A stretch of 64,000 nucleotides of DNA from assembly GCF_030733205.1 (NCBI RefSeq), contig NZ_JASHJL010000003.1, forward strand, positions 1 through 64,000, in the 5' to 3' direction. Shown here piece after piece: positions 1 to 7,681 of this stretch. The notes under the pieces are model-generated. The model made no database searches. It saw nothing but the letters and a program-made list of their open reading frames with translations, and was not told where the DNA came from. This DNA is from Mameliella sp. MMSF_3455. Its GTDB lineage: Bacteria; Pseudomonadota; Alphaproteobacteria; Rhodobacterales; Rhodobacteraceae. A program made the position numbers and the translations under genes. The stretch's first letter is position 1, and the number at the start of each line of letters is the position of its first letter.

Positions 1-101
1 CGCAGCGCCATCAGCCCCGGCATCTCGGTTTCGGCAATGTCCAGTTCCTTGCGGCCGAACCCGGCCAGTGCAATGTCCTTGACGATGTAATCCTGGGTCA
101 T
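1..101 (-). CDS. ahcY: Adenosylhomocysteinase, N-terminal fragment (cut by window edge)
   Basis: Only the first 33 codons plus two bases are in the window; the gene runs off the left edge. The peptide starts [19 protein letters not shown] and continues [15 protein letters not shown], which is the characteristic N-terminus of S-adenosylhomocysteine hydrolase. That cytosolic NAD-dependent enzyme splits SAH into adenosine and homocysteine in the activated methyl cycle. The ATG (complement of 99-101) has an AAGGAA ribosome-binding site just upstream. The gene is divergent from the HD-domain gene at 294, and its leader (102-293) contains two clear hairpins described separately. The identification is secure despite the short fragment; nothing can be said about the catalytic part. 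Confidence 0.9.
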   Translation of the reverse strand, partial: MTQDYIVKDIALAGFGRKELDIAETEMPGLMAL

Positions 102-126
102 CTCGGTTCCTTCGAATGCGGTGGCG

Positions 127-219
127 CGCCCCTTCTACGGGGCGGCAATGCTCCGGGCAGCAGGTAGCACCAGCGGCCTGCGCGCACAACGTCATACTCC
201 GCCGCAGCGCCGTGACGTT
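127..219 (-). promoter_or_regulatory. Structured leader of ahcY (possible SAH-sensing element, unproven)
   Basis: Read on the minus strand, AACGTCA (213-219) pairs perfectly with TGACGTT (188-194) around an 18-base loop. The loop contains GGCGCTGC, one base different from the AGCGCUGC core I recall for SAH riboswitches. A second hairpin (CGCCCC, loop of 6, GGGGCG; 127-144) ends 26 bases before the ahcY start. I could not find the pseudoknot partner expected of an SAH riboswitch, so this is only a structured leader in a suggestive position. Confidence 0.3.
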
Positions 220-293
220 CCGGCCAGCGCCCGATTTACAAGCAGGAATTCGCGTCTTAGTCAGGGCCGCGCAGCAAGACCCCGGGGAAGAGA

Positions 294-893
294 ATGGCGA
301 AACAGACGCGAGCCTGGCAACGGATGCTTTCGGGGCGCAGGCTGGACCTGCTGGACCCGACCCCGGTGGACATCGAGATCGAGGACATCGCGCACGGGCT
401 GGCCTTTGTCGCCCGATGGAACGGCCAGACACGGGGCGACTATGCCTATTCGGTGGCCGAACATTCGCTGCTGGTCGAGGTGATATTCGGCCGGCTTTGC
501 CCCAAGGCGCGCCCGGCCGAGCGGCTGACCGCCCTGCTGCATGACGCGCCGGAATACGTCATCGGCGACATGATTTCCCCGGTGAAGGCCGCCGTCGGCC
601 CGGGCTACGACGGCCTGGACAAGCGGCTCTCCGCCGCCATCCACATCCGCTTTGGCCTTCCCGCCATTACGCCCCAACGTCTGAAACGGCAGATCAAGAA
701 GGCGGATCGCATCAGTGCCTGGATGGAGGCGACCCAGATCGCCGGGTTCACCCGCACCGAGGCGGACAGGTTCTTTGGGGCGCCCGACATGGACATGATC
801 GCGGACCTGTCGATTCACCTGCGCCCCCCGGTCGAGGTTCGCGCCGATTTCACCGCGCGCCATGCGGCGCTATTGCAGGAAATGCCCAGTTGA
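294..893 (+). CDS. HD-domain phosphohydrolase (YfbR-like)
   Basis: This is a 199-residue cytosolic protein. It has the two parts of an HD metal-binding site, SVAEHSLLV (about residues 55-63) and LLHDAPEY (about 82-89), followed by the helical pattern of the YfbR/HDDC2 group. Members of that group remove phosphate from deoxynucleoside 5'-monophosphates or related nucleotides. The ATG is preceded by GGGGAAGAGA. The stop codon overlaps the TTG start of the following acetyltransferase gene (TTGA), so the two are probably co-translated. The substrate cannot be read from sequence; the general HD phosphohydrolase assignment is firm. Confidence 0.8.
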   Translation: MAKQTRAWQRMLSGRRLDLLDPTPVDIEIEDIAHGLAFVARWNGQTRGDYAYSVAEHSLLVEVIFGRLCPKARPAERLTALLHDAPEYVIGDMISPVKAAVGPGYDGLDKRLSAAIHIRFGLPAITPQRLKRQIKKADRISAWMEATQIAGFTRTEADRFFGAPDMDMIADLSIHLRPPVEVRADFTARHAALLQEMPS

Positions 894-1378
894 CGATCAC
901 GATCCGCCGGGCCGGGCCGCTGGATGCGCGTCCCCTTGCCGAATTGCTGAACGAGGTGATCGCCGCTGGCGGCGCCACCGCGATGACCCGTACCGTCGAC
1001 GCTGCGGACCTGCGCGACTGGATGACACGCTGCCCCGACCGCACGGCCTGGCACCTGGCCGAGGATGACGCCGGCGAAATCATGGGAGTCCAATGGATCG
1101 AACCGGCGGACGATCTGCCCGATGAGGTGGCAGAAATCGCCACCTTTGCGCGCCACGGTCGGACCGGGCTTGGCATCGGCTCGGCGCTGTTTCGTGAAAC
1201 CGAAAGGGCGGCTTCCGCGCTTGGCTATCGCTGGATCAATGCCAACATCCGGGCCGACAACATGGGCGGGCTGGCCTACTACCAGAGCAGGGGGTTCGAG
1301 GACTGCGGCATGAAACGGGATGTGCCGTTGGGAAACGGCAAGGCAGTCGACAAGGTGCTGAAACGCTACGAGCTGTAG
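890..1378 (+). CDS. GNAT-family N-acetyltransferase
   Basis: The 162-residue protein has a GNAT fold layout: an N-terminal strand-helix segment (ITIRRAGPLDARPLAELL), a central strand with the acetyl-CoA-binding turn RHGRTGLGIGSAL (about residues 89-101, the R/Q-x-x-G-x-G/A type), and a C-terminal NIRADNMGGLAYYQSRGF segment typical of the family. The start is a TTG that overlaps the stop of the HD gene by four bases (TTGA), consistent with translational coupling. The acceptor substrate is unknown. It ends 30 bp before a convergent gene; a short ACCGG-CGA-CCGGT inverted repeat lies in that gap. Confidence 0.8.
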   Translation: MTITIRRAGPLDARPLAELLNEVIAAGGATAMTRTVDAADLRDWMTRCPDRTAWHLAEDDAGEIMGVQWIEPADDLPDEVAEIATFARHGRTGLGIGSALFRETERAASALGYRWINANIRADNMGGLAYYQSRGFEDCGMKRDVPLGNGKAVDKVLKRYEL

Positions 1379-1408
1379 CGACGGCGTGCCATTGTCACCG
1401 GCGACCGG

Positions 1409-1723
1409 TCAGTTGCTGACGTCCACACCCGGCGGCTCGGGGTAGTCGATCATCAGGTCGGTGCCGCTGGCCACGATGCAACTGCTCTTGTCGGCATTTG
1501 TGATCAGGACGGTGAATCGACCGTTATCCTCAGAGGCCCAGAGTTCCAGCATGGTCGTCTTCGACGTCAGGCCAATCAGGATCTGACGCTCGCCAAAACG
1601 ATCATCGAGGCGCGTGATCACGGCATCGCGATCCGCACAGAAAACAGGTGTCTGGGCGGCAACGGGCGGCGCCAGAGCTGCGGCGCCAAGGACAAGTGAA
1701 GCGGTGAACAGACGTTTGAACAT
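1409..1723 (-). CDS. Small exported protein of unknown function
   Basis: This 104-residue protein starts with a clear Sec signal peptide (MFKRLFTASLVLGAAALAPPVAA, cleavage expected after residue 23). The mature part is about 80 residues, with a Cys pair (FCADRD near residue 29 and SSCIVAS near 82) that could form a disulfide, and ends in a proline-rich tail. I do not recognise the family. The start codon directly follows a perfect 9-bp hairpin that contains the ribosome-binding site AAAGGAGAG, so translation may be controlled by RNA structure. It lies downstream of regA on the same strand, where hvrA sits in Rhodobacter, but it does not look like HvrA (no H-NS-like motif). Confidence 0.7.
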   Translation of the reverse strand: MFKRLFTASLVLGAAALAPPVAAQTPVFCADRDAVITRLDDRFGERQILIGLTSKTTMLELWASEDNGRFTVLITNADKSSCIVASGTDLMIDYPEPPGVDVSN

Positions 1724-1748
1724 GATCTCTCCTTTCGCCGGAGAGATC
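1724..1748 (-). promoter_or_regulatory. Hairpin sequestering the ribosome-binding site
   Basis: On the minus strand GATCTCTCC (1740-1748) pairs with GGAGAGATC (1724-1732) in a perfect 9-bp stem with a 7-base loop. The GGAGAG Shine-Dalgarno sequence is wholly inside the 3' arm, and the ATG of the exported protein follows the stem without a gap. Such geometry can act as an RNA thermometer or as a target for a trans-acting factor; the function is inferred. Confidence 0.5.
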
Positions 1749-1851
1749 GCTACCGGCGCTCTCGCCAGCGTTCATTGCATGTACCCAATATATGGGGATC
1801 AAGGCGCTGACACCACAAGGGAGAGCGCAACACGTTCGCGTGTCGACGCCG

Positions 1852-2406
1852 TCAGCGCGGCGAGCGCTTGGCCAGAATGCGTTGCAGGGTCCGGCGGTGC
1901 ATGTTCAGCCGCCGCGCGGTTTCCGAGACATTGCGATCACATAGTTCGTAGACCCGCTGGATATGCTCCCAGCGCACGCGGTCCGCGCTCATCGGGTTTT
2001 CCGGCGGCGGCGGCAGATCATCGCCCTTGGCCAGTAGCGCGTTGGTGATATCGGTGGCATCCGCCGGTTTCGACAGATAGTCCGTCGCACCGATCTTGAC
2101 CGCGGCAACGGCGGTGGCGATGGCGCCATAGCCGGTCAGCACGACCACGCGGCTGTCCGGGCGCTTTTCGCGCAGTACTTCGACCACGTCCAGGCCGTTG
2201 CCGTCCTCCAGCCGGAGATCGACCACCGCATAGGCCGGGGGGCGGGCGGTGGCGATGGCCGTGCCCGCCGCGACAGAGCCTGCCATCTCCACCTCGAAAC
2301 CGCGTTTTTCCATGGCCTTGGCGAGGCGCCTCAGGAAAGGCTCGTCGTCATCGACCAGGAGCAACGAGCGGTCAGCCCCCAGTTCTTCGATGCTGCGTTC
2401 CGCCAA
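1852..2406 (-). CDS. regA: Redox response regulator RegA/PrrA/ActR
   Basis: This is a 184-residue transcriptional regulator and the partner of the RegB kinase. The receiver domain occupies residues 10-125 (LLLVDDDEPF acidic pocket, phospho-Asp in VVDLRLEDGNG, KP near the end). After a proline linker (LPPPPEN) comes a Fis-type helix-turn-helix ending NVSETARRLNMHRRTLQR, the near-invariant RegA DNA-binding helix. In the family it controls photosynthesis, respiration, carbon and nitrogen fixation genes in response to redox. I place the start at a TTG (complement of 2404-2406) because a strong GGAGGAAGG lies six bases upstream; an in-frame GTG seven codons earlier has no ribosome-binding site. 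It follows senC on the same strand after 78 bp. Confidence 0.93.
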   Translation of the reverse strand: MAERSIEELGADRSLLLVDDDEPFLRRLAKAMEKRGFEVEMAGSVAAGTAIATARPPAYAVVDLRLEDGNGLDVVEVLREKRPDSRVVVLTGYGAIATAVAAVKIGATDYLSKPADATDITNALLAKGDDLPPPPENPMSADRVRWEHIQRVYELCDRNVSETARRLNMHRRTLQRILAKRSPR

Positions 2407-2484
2407 TAGCCTTCCTCCCGCCACCACTGCGTGAACACGATTATTAGCTGGCTAAGTTCCGGCGGTCAAACGCATCCGGACAAG

Positions 2485-3108
2485 TCAAGATGCCTCGATG
2501 AAGCAGGCCGTGCGGTCGGCCATCTGCTCGGGCGTGACCTCGCGCCGGAAGAACTCGACAAAGCCATGCTCGGGCAGCACGAGGTAGGTGAAGGTCGAGT
2601 GGTCGACGAGATAGTATTCCGGGTCCGCGTCGGCCTCCTTGCGGTAGTAGGTGCGATAGGCCTGGCTGGCCGCCTTGACCTGTTCGGCAGAGCCGGTCAG
2701 CCCGATCATCTTGTCGTGCATCACCTCGGCGAACTCGCCCACCACCTCGGGTGTGTCCCGCTCGGGGTCGATGGAGATGAAGACAGGGGTCACGTCTTGG
2801 CCACGTTCCGCCAGCATGTCGACGGCATCAGCGTTGCGCGCGACATCAAAGGGGCACACATCGGGGCAGAAGGTGTAGCCGAAATACACCAGGCTGGGCT
2901 TGGTGATCACATCCTTGTCGGTCACCGTCTCGCCGTTCTTGTTCAACAGCTCGAATGGCCCACCAATGGTTTCCGCGCCACCGGCGATCTTGCTGGAGCG
3001 GCACTGGGCAAAGGGATCGGCCGAAGCGGACTGCTGTGTGTAGACCCAGACACCGGCGCTGATGGCGACGAGACCGGCGAAGGCGGCGATTGCGGCAAGA
3101 CGCTGCAT
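2485..3108 (-). CDS. senC: SenC/PrrC (SCO1-family copper protein)
   Basis: This 207-residue protein is anchored by one N-terminal membrane segment (about residues 5-23), with a periplasmic thioredoxin-like SCO1 domain. The copper ligands are visible: CPDVC (Cys81 and Cys85) and His170 in LVDHSTF. SCO1/SenC proteins deliver copper to cytochrome c oxidase (CuA or cbb3-type), and PrrC relays redox signals to the Reg/Prr system in Rhodobacter. The start (complement of 3106-3108) has AGAGGAAGAAAG upstream; longer in-frame starts lack one. It is divergent from regB with a 76-bp shared promoter region and is followed by regA, the classic reg locus arrangement. Confidence 0.93.
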   Translation of the reverse strand: MQRLAAIAAFAGLVAISAGVWVYTQQSASADPFAQCRSSKIAGGAETIGGPFELLNKNGETVTDKDVITKPSLVYFGYTFCPDVCPFDVARNADAVDMLAERGQDVTPVFISIDPERDTPEVVGEFAEVMHDKMIGLTGSAEQVKAASQAYRTYYRKEADADPEYYLVDHSTFTYLVLPEHGFVEFFRREVTPEQMADRTACFIEAS

Positions 3109-3184
3109 GACTTTCTTCCTCTGGAATGGTTTAGCTTTAGCTATCCGTTGAGGAGCGGGACGCAAGAGGGACGAAAGGGCGCAG

Positions 3185-4591
3185 ATGGCGCAGGGGGATC
3201 TCGGACTGATCGGCGACGAACAGCGCAGCAACTGGATTCGTCTGCGCACGATGATCCTGTTGCGTTGGTTCGCCGTGATCGGCCAGCTGATCGCGATCAC
3301 GCTGGCACAGCGTCTTTACAACCTGCAGCTGGAACTGGGCCTGTGCTACCTGGCCGTGGGAGTCTCGATCGTCGGCAACCTGATCGCGATCTCTGTTTTC
3401 CCCGAAAACAAACGCTTGAGCGAGACAGAGAACTTCATGATGGTGATGTTCGACCTCTTGCAGCTGTGTTTCCTGCTGTATCTGACGGGCGGGCTGCACA
3501 ACCCGTTCTCGCTGCTGGTGCTGGCCCCTGTCACGGTCTCGGCGGCGGTACTCAGCCTCAGGTCGACCTTTCTGCTGGGCTTTACCGCCTTTGCGCTGGT
3601 CACGGGCATGGTCTATTACCACCTGCCCCTGCGGACCGAGCAGGGCTTCATCCTGCGCATCCCTGACATTTTCGTGTACGGCCAATGGGCGGCGATCTGC
3701 ATTGCGCTAGTCTTTATCTCTGTTTACTCGCGCCGCATCACGCGCGAGATGAACTCGATGTCCGATGCCTTGGCCGCCACGCAGATGGCGCTGGCCCGGG
3801 CGCAAAAGCTGAACGATCTTGGCGGTGTGGTCGCCGCGGCGGCGCATGAACTGGGCACGCCGCTGGCCACGATCAAGCTGACCTCGTCGGAACTGGCCGA
3901 GGAACTGGATGATCACCCGGAGCTCGTCGATCTCAAGGAAGATGCCCTTTTGATCCGCGAACAGGCCGACCGCTGCCGCGATATCCTGCGCAGCATGGGA
4001 CGGGCGGGCAAGGACGACCTGCACATGCGCCATGCGCCCCTGATTGAGGTGATCCGAGAGGCCGCGGAACCGCATCAGGACCGCGGAAAGGAAATCCTGA
4101 TCGAAGAAGGGCCGGGTCCGGGGGGCGACTATACGCAGCCGCAGATCCTGCGCCGCCCCGAGGTCATTCACGGCTTGCGCAACCTGGTTCAGAACGCGGT
4201 CGATTTCGCCCGGACCAAGGTCTGGGTCGAGGCGATGTGGACCGATGACGTGATTTCCATCCGCATCGTCGATGATGGACGCGGCTTTCCCCAGCACCTG
4301 ATCGGTCGCATCGGCGATCCTTTCGTGCGCCGCCGCCGCAGCGAAAGCGAAAAGCGTGCCCGGCCGGAATACGAGGGCATGGGGCTGGGGCTTTTCATTG
4401 CCAAGACCCTGCTTGAACGCACCGGGGCAGAGCTGAGCTTTGCCAATGGATCGGACCCCTACTCGGCAGCGCCCGACCAGTCCGAACGCCGTGGCGCCAT
4501 CGTCGAGGTGGTCTGGCCGCACAGCAAGATCGTTGCCGACGCAGCAAAACCGGGCACCGGATTGGGAGAAAACCGCCCCATCGAAGTTTAA
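3185..4591 (+). CDS. regB: Redox sensor histidine kinase RegB/PrrB
   Basis: This is a 468-residue membrane kinase. About six transmembrane helices span residues 22-182 and include the GGLHNPF motif (102-108), linked to quinone sensing. The H-box AAAHELGTPLATIKL has the phospho-accepting His221. The redox-active cysteine (Cys264 in QADRCRDIL) sits where RegB Cys265 is known in Rhodobacter capsulatus. The C-terminal ATPase shows the N box (RNLVQNAVDFA), DDGRGF and GMGLGLFIAKTLL. It phosphorylates RegA under reducing conditions. The TAA stop lies inside the first of two TTAA-N7-TTAA motifs that precede the next gene. Confidence 0.95.
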   Translation: MAQGDLGLIGDEQRSNWIRLRTMILLRWFAVIGQLIAITLAQRLYNLQLELGLCYLAVGVSIVGNLIAISVFPENKRLSETENFMMVMFDLLQLCFLLYLTGGLHNPFSLLVLAPVTVSAAVLSLRSTFLLGFTAFALVTGMVYYHLPLRTEQGFILRIPDIFVYGQWAAICIALVFISVYSRRITREMNSMSDALAATQMALARAQKLNDLGGVVAAAAHELGTPLATIKLTSSELAEELDDHPELVDLKEDALLIREQADRCRDILRSMGRAGKDDLHMRHAPLIEVIREAAEPHQDRGKEILIEEGPGPGGDYTQPQILRRPEVIHGLRNLVQNAVDFARTKVWVEAMWTDDVISIRIVDDGRGFPQHLIGRIGDPFVRRRRSESEKRARPEYEGMGLGLFIAKTLLERTGAELSFANGSDPYSAAPDQSERRGAIVEVVWPHSKIVADAAKPGTGLGENRPIEV

Positions 4592-4602
4592 GGTGAATTT
4601 AA
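4588..4602. promoter_or_regulatory. CtrA-type box 1 (TTAA-N7-TTAA)
   Basis: A perfect TTAA-GGTGAAT-TTAA, overlapping the regB stop codon. TTAA-N7-TTAA is the established binding motif of CtrA in alphaproteobacteria. The tetramer is rare in such GC-rich DNA, yet five copies occur between 4588 and 4633. Confidence 0.55.
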
Positions 4603-4618
4603 AGTTAATGTTTTCTGC

Positions 4619-4633
4619 TTAACGCGAAATTAA
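4619..4633. promoter_or_regulatory. CtrA-type box 2 (TTAA-N7-TTAA)
   Basis: A second perfect site, TTAA-CGCGAAA-TTAA followed by C, centred about 64 bp upstream of the TTG start of the PAS-domain gene. An extra TTAA lies at 4605-4608. Tandem spacing and position suggest control of the downstream DivL-like gene by CtrA (inference). Confidence 0.6.
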
Positions 4634-4689
4634 CCAAACTGAATTCAACCTGAAGACTAATCCGCGGGACAGGGGCAAGAGGCAAAATC

Positions 4690-6207
4690 TTGGAGGATCT
4701 CTTATTTCTGGCAATCGGGGCTGGCGCCGCGGCGGCATTCATGGCCGCGGTCCTGATCCTGTTCACGCTGCGCCCGCGCCGCTCGCAATTGCAGTACTCC
4801 GGCACGCCTGAAACCGTGCTTCTGTTCCGAAACGGCGAAGTGGTCGACTCGACCCAGGACGCTGCAGAGCTGTTTGATCGCACGGTCCTGACCGGCATGG
4901 GCTGGGACGAGGTGCGCGAAACGCTGTTGCCCGGCTTTCCCGATCTGCCCGAAGACCTGCCGTATCGCCCTGGGCACTGGCGCTCACCCAATGTGTCCAA
5001 TGCCGAGTTGTGGGCAGACCCCGCGGGCAACATGCTGCACCTGCGCCTGCAATGCACGCCCGAAGGTGCGGCCACCCTTTTTCGCGCCCGTTGCCAGAGC
5101 GGCGAATACCACCGCCTTTCGGAGATGTCGCGCAATGCGCCGGATGCGCTCTGGCAGACCGATGAGGACGGGCGGCTGATCTGGTACAACGAGGCCTATG
5201 AACTGCTGTGCGAAAGCACCGGGTGCGAAATCGACGACACCTGCCCCATCAACATCGAACTGCCTGCCAAACGGGTCGAGCGCAGCACCCGCATCAACAT
5301 CCAGCCCGAGGGCCAGCCGCAGCGCTGGCTCGAGGTCGTCTCGCGTCCGGTCGAACACGGCTGGGTCCATTACGCCACCAGCATCGACAGCCTCGTGCAC
5401 GCGGAGATGGCGCAGCGCAACTTTGTCCAGACGCTGACCAAGACCTTTGCCCATCTGCCGATCGGGCTTGCCGTCTTTGACCGCGACCGGCAGCTGGTAC
5501 TGTTCAACCCCGCGCTGGTGGATTTGACGCATCTGCCTGTGGATTTCCTTTCGGCCAAGCCCAACCTGCTGTCCTTCTTCGATCACATGCGGGAAAACCG
5601 CATGATGCCCGAACCCAAGAACTATGCCTCTTGGCGGGACAAGCTGTACGACGTGGTCTCTGCTGCGCGCGAAGACCGATATTGCGAGACCTGGAACCTG
5701 CCCTCGGGCCTGACCTACAAGATCACCGGCCGCCCGCATCCGGACGGCGCCGTCGCCTTCCTGATCGAGGACATCAGCGCCGAGATATCGCTCACCCGCC
5801 GCTTCCGGTCGGAACTGGAACTGACGCAATCGGTGCTGGACTGTTTCGATGACGCGGTGGCCGTCTTCTCTCGTCTGGGCGTGCTGACCTTTTCCAATGC
5901 CGCCTACCGGGCACAGTGGAAATGCGACCCCGACAGCGCCTTTGCCGAGATCACCATCGTCGATGCCACCAAGGAATGGCAGCAGGACTGCCAACCCAGC
6001 CCGATCTGGGCCGACCTGCGCGAATTTGTCCTGACCCTGCGCGACCGCCAGGGCTGGGAGGCGCAATTGACCCGCAAGTCCGGTGAACAACTGCGCTGCA
6101 TGGTGCAGCCGGTGGCCGCCGGGGCGACCCTGGTCCGCTTTACCAGCCTGCCCGTTCAGGCCGGGGAAACGCCCCAGCCCGACAATCGCCAGAAGGTGGT
6201 TGGATAG
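4690..6207 (+). CDS. DivL-like PAS-domain membrane protein lacking a kinase domain
   Basis: This 505-residue protein has one N-terminal membrane helix (about residues 4-28) and three PAS-like regions: about 149-235 (ALWQTDEDGRLIWYNEAY), 254-365 (PAS-7 type, PIGLAVFDRDRQLVLFNP) and 382-460 (AVAVFSRLGVLTFSNAAY). No His-box or ATPase follows, so it cannot be a kinase by itself. A PAS protein called DivL, acting in the CtrA phosphorelay, occurs near the reg locus in Rhodobacter as I recall. That synteny and the CtrA-type boxes just upstream support the DivL-like call, but orthology is inference. The start is TTG with GAGG ten bases before; I see no in-frame ATG nearby upstream. tsaE follows after 41 bp. 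Confidence 0.7.
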   Translation: MEDLLFLAIGAGAAAAFMAAVLILFTLRPRRSQLQYSGTPETVLLFRNGEVVDSTQDAAELFDRTVLTGMGWDEVRETLLPGFPDLPEDLPYRPGHWRSPNVSNAELWADPAGNMLHLRLQCTPEGAATLFRARCQSGEYHRLSEMSRNAPDALWQTDEDGRLIWYNEAYELLCESTGCEIDDTCPINIELPAKRVERSTRINIQPEGQPQRWLEVVSRPVEHGWVHYATSIDSLVHAEMAQRNFVQTLTKTFAHLPIGLAVFDRDRQLVLFNPALVDLTHLPVDFLSAKPNLLSFFDHMRENRMMPEPKNYASWRDKLYDVVSAAREDRYCETWNLPSGLTYKITGRPHPDGAVAFLIEDISAEISLTRRFRSELELTQSVLDCFDDAVAVFSRLGVLTFSNAAYRAQWKCDPDSAFAEITIVDATKEWQQDCQPSPIWADLREFVLTLRDRQGWEAQLTRKSGEQLRCMVQPVAAGATLVRFTSLPVQAGETPQPDNRQKVVG

Positions 6208-6248
6208 CCGCTTGCAGCTCCCCGCGCGGCGCCGGTATCCTCGCCGCC

Positions 6249-6722
6249 ATGACAGCCCGCCAAACCGCCCTCACCCTGCCCACGCCAGAGGCCACCTGTA
6301 CCTTGGCCCGCCGAATCGGCGCCGGTCTCCGGCCCGGCGACGTGCTGCTGTTGACGGGTGAGATCGGCGCCGGAAAGACCCATTTCGCTCGTTGCCTGAT
6401 CCAGTCCCTGCTGGAGGAACCAGAGGATGTTCCCTCTCCCACCTTTACCCTCGTCCAGACCTATGACACCGCCGCCGGAGAGCTGTGGCACGCGGATCTC
6501 TACCGGCTCACCGGCCCGGATGAGAGCGTCGAGCTGGGCCTGACAGAGGCATTCGAAACCGCGATCTGCCTTGTCGAATGGCCGGACCGGCTGGAGGATC
6601 AGTCCCCACACGACGCCCTGCGGCTGAGCTTTGCCGCCGGACCGTCCGAGGACGCCCGCGCGCTGGTGCTGGACTGGGAGGTGCCGCGCTGGGACGCGCT
6701 GATCGCGGAGCAGGCGGCGTGA
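6249..6722 (+). CDS. tsaE: tRNA t6A biosynthesis ATPase TsaE
   Basis: This 157-residue P-loop ATPase of the YjeE family has Walker A GEIGAGKTHFAR (about residues 37-48), the SPTFTLVQTY switch segment (about 61-70), and the LYRL and LVEWPDRL motifs typical of TsaE. It works with TsaB and TsaD in making N6-threonylcarbamoyladenosine at position 37 of ANN-decoding tRNAs. No strong ribosome-binding site precedes the ATG, which follows the PAS gene by 41 bp, so it may be expressed from that transcript. Its stop codon overlaps the GTG start of the next gene (GTGA). Confidence 0.92.
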   Translation: MTARQTALTLPTPEATCTLARRIGAGLRPGDVLLLTGEIGAGKTHFARCLIQSLLEEPEDVPSPTFTLVQTYDTAAGELWHADLYRLTGPDESVELGLTEAFETAICLVEWPDRLEDQSPHDALRLSFAAGPSEDARALVLDWEVPRWDALIAEQAA

Positions 6723-7681
6723 ACGATTTTCTCAACGCTGCCGGATGGGGTGCTGCCCGACAAGAGGCGCTGGCCGGGGATGCTTCGGCCCGGAGCTATT
6801 CGCGGCTGTTCCTAGACGGCCAGACCGCCATCCTGATGCAGGACCCAGAGGGCGACGTGGCGCTCTTCGCTCGCCTAGCACGACACCTGACGGGCGCGGG
6901 GCTCAGCGCGCCACGCATCCTGGCCGAGGATAGCGCCAAGGGCCTGTTGCTGATCGAGGATCTGGGTGACGGGCTGGTCGCGCGTCTTGCGGAGACACCC
7001 GCTGCCGAGCGCGAGTTGTACCTTCTGGCCACCGACGCACTGATCGACGTGCAGCGACATCAGCCACCGGCCGACCTGCCCATCGCCACGCCGGATCACC
7101 TGGCCCGGCAGATCGACCTGGCCTTTATCAACTACACGCCCGCGGCAGAGGCTCTGCCCCGTGCCATCGCCGCCTTCCGCCCCCTGCTGGAGTCGCACGC
7201 GCAGCCCGCCGATGTCATGGTGCTGCGCGATTACCACGCCGAGAACATTCTGCTTCTACCCGATCGCGTGGGCACCGCCCGCGCCGGTCTGCTGGATTTC
7301 CAGGACGCGCTGCTGGGGCACCGCGCCTATGATCTCGTCTCGCTGATCCAGGACGCGCGCCGCGACGTGAGGCCGGAGACCGCCGAGGCCTGTGTCGCGC
7401 ATTACTGCGCCGCCACGGCGCAGGCGGAAGGGCCGTTCCGTGCCGCACTTGCCGTGCTGGGCGCCCAGCGCAACCTGCGCATCCTGGGGGTCTTTGCCCG
7501 TCTCGCCGCGACCCGGGGCAAGCCGCATTACATCGACCTCATCCCTCGCGTCTGGGCACACCTGCAGGCCGACCTTTCACATCCCCTGCTGGCCCCGGTG
7601 AAAGAGGTCCTCGACCCTGCCCTGCCCGCGCCAACTTCCGACCACCTGACAAGATTGAAGTCCCCATGCCCGACGCCGTAA
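6719..7681 (+). CDS. amgK: Anomeric sugar kinase AmgK (MurNAc/GlcNAc kinase)
   Basis: This 320-residue protein has an aminoglycoside-phosphotransferase fold: GDASARSYSRL near the N-terminus, the catalytic loop VLRDYHAENILLL (about residues 171-183) and the metal-binding LLDFQDALLGHRAYDLVSL segment. AmgK phosphorylates N-acetylmuramic acid and GlcNAc at C1 in the peptidoglycan-recycling bypass known from Pseudomonas. The next gene encodes the matching nucleotidyltransferase MurU, which makes this more likely than antibiotic resistance. I start it at the GTG overlapping the tsaE stop (GTGA); the open frame extends upstream only inside tsaE. Its end overlaps murU by 16 bases. Confidence 0.85.
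   Translation: MNDFLNAAGWGAARQEALAGDASARSYSRLFLDGQTAILMQDPEGDVALFARLARHLTGAGLSAPRILAEDSAKGLLLIEDLGDGLVARLAETPAAERELYLLATDALIDVQRHQPPADLPIATPDHLARQIDLAFINYTPAAEALPRAIAAFRPLLESHAQPADVMVLRDYHAENILLLPDRVGTARAGLLDFQDALLGHRAYDLVSLIQDARRDVRPETAEACVAHYCAATAQAEGPFRAALAVLGAQRNLRILGVFARLAATRGKPHYIDLIPRVWAHLQADLSHPLLAPVKEVLDPALPAPTSDHLTRLKSPCPTP

Noticed and set aside
1784-1796. CCCA...TGGG dyad around an AT-rich centre (CCCAATATATGGG)
   Set aside because: Only four paired bases; no known motif.
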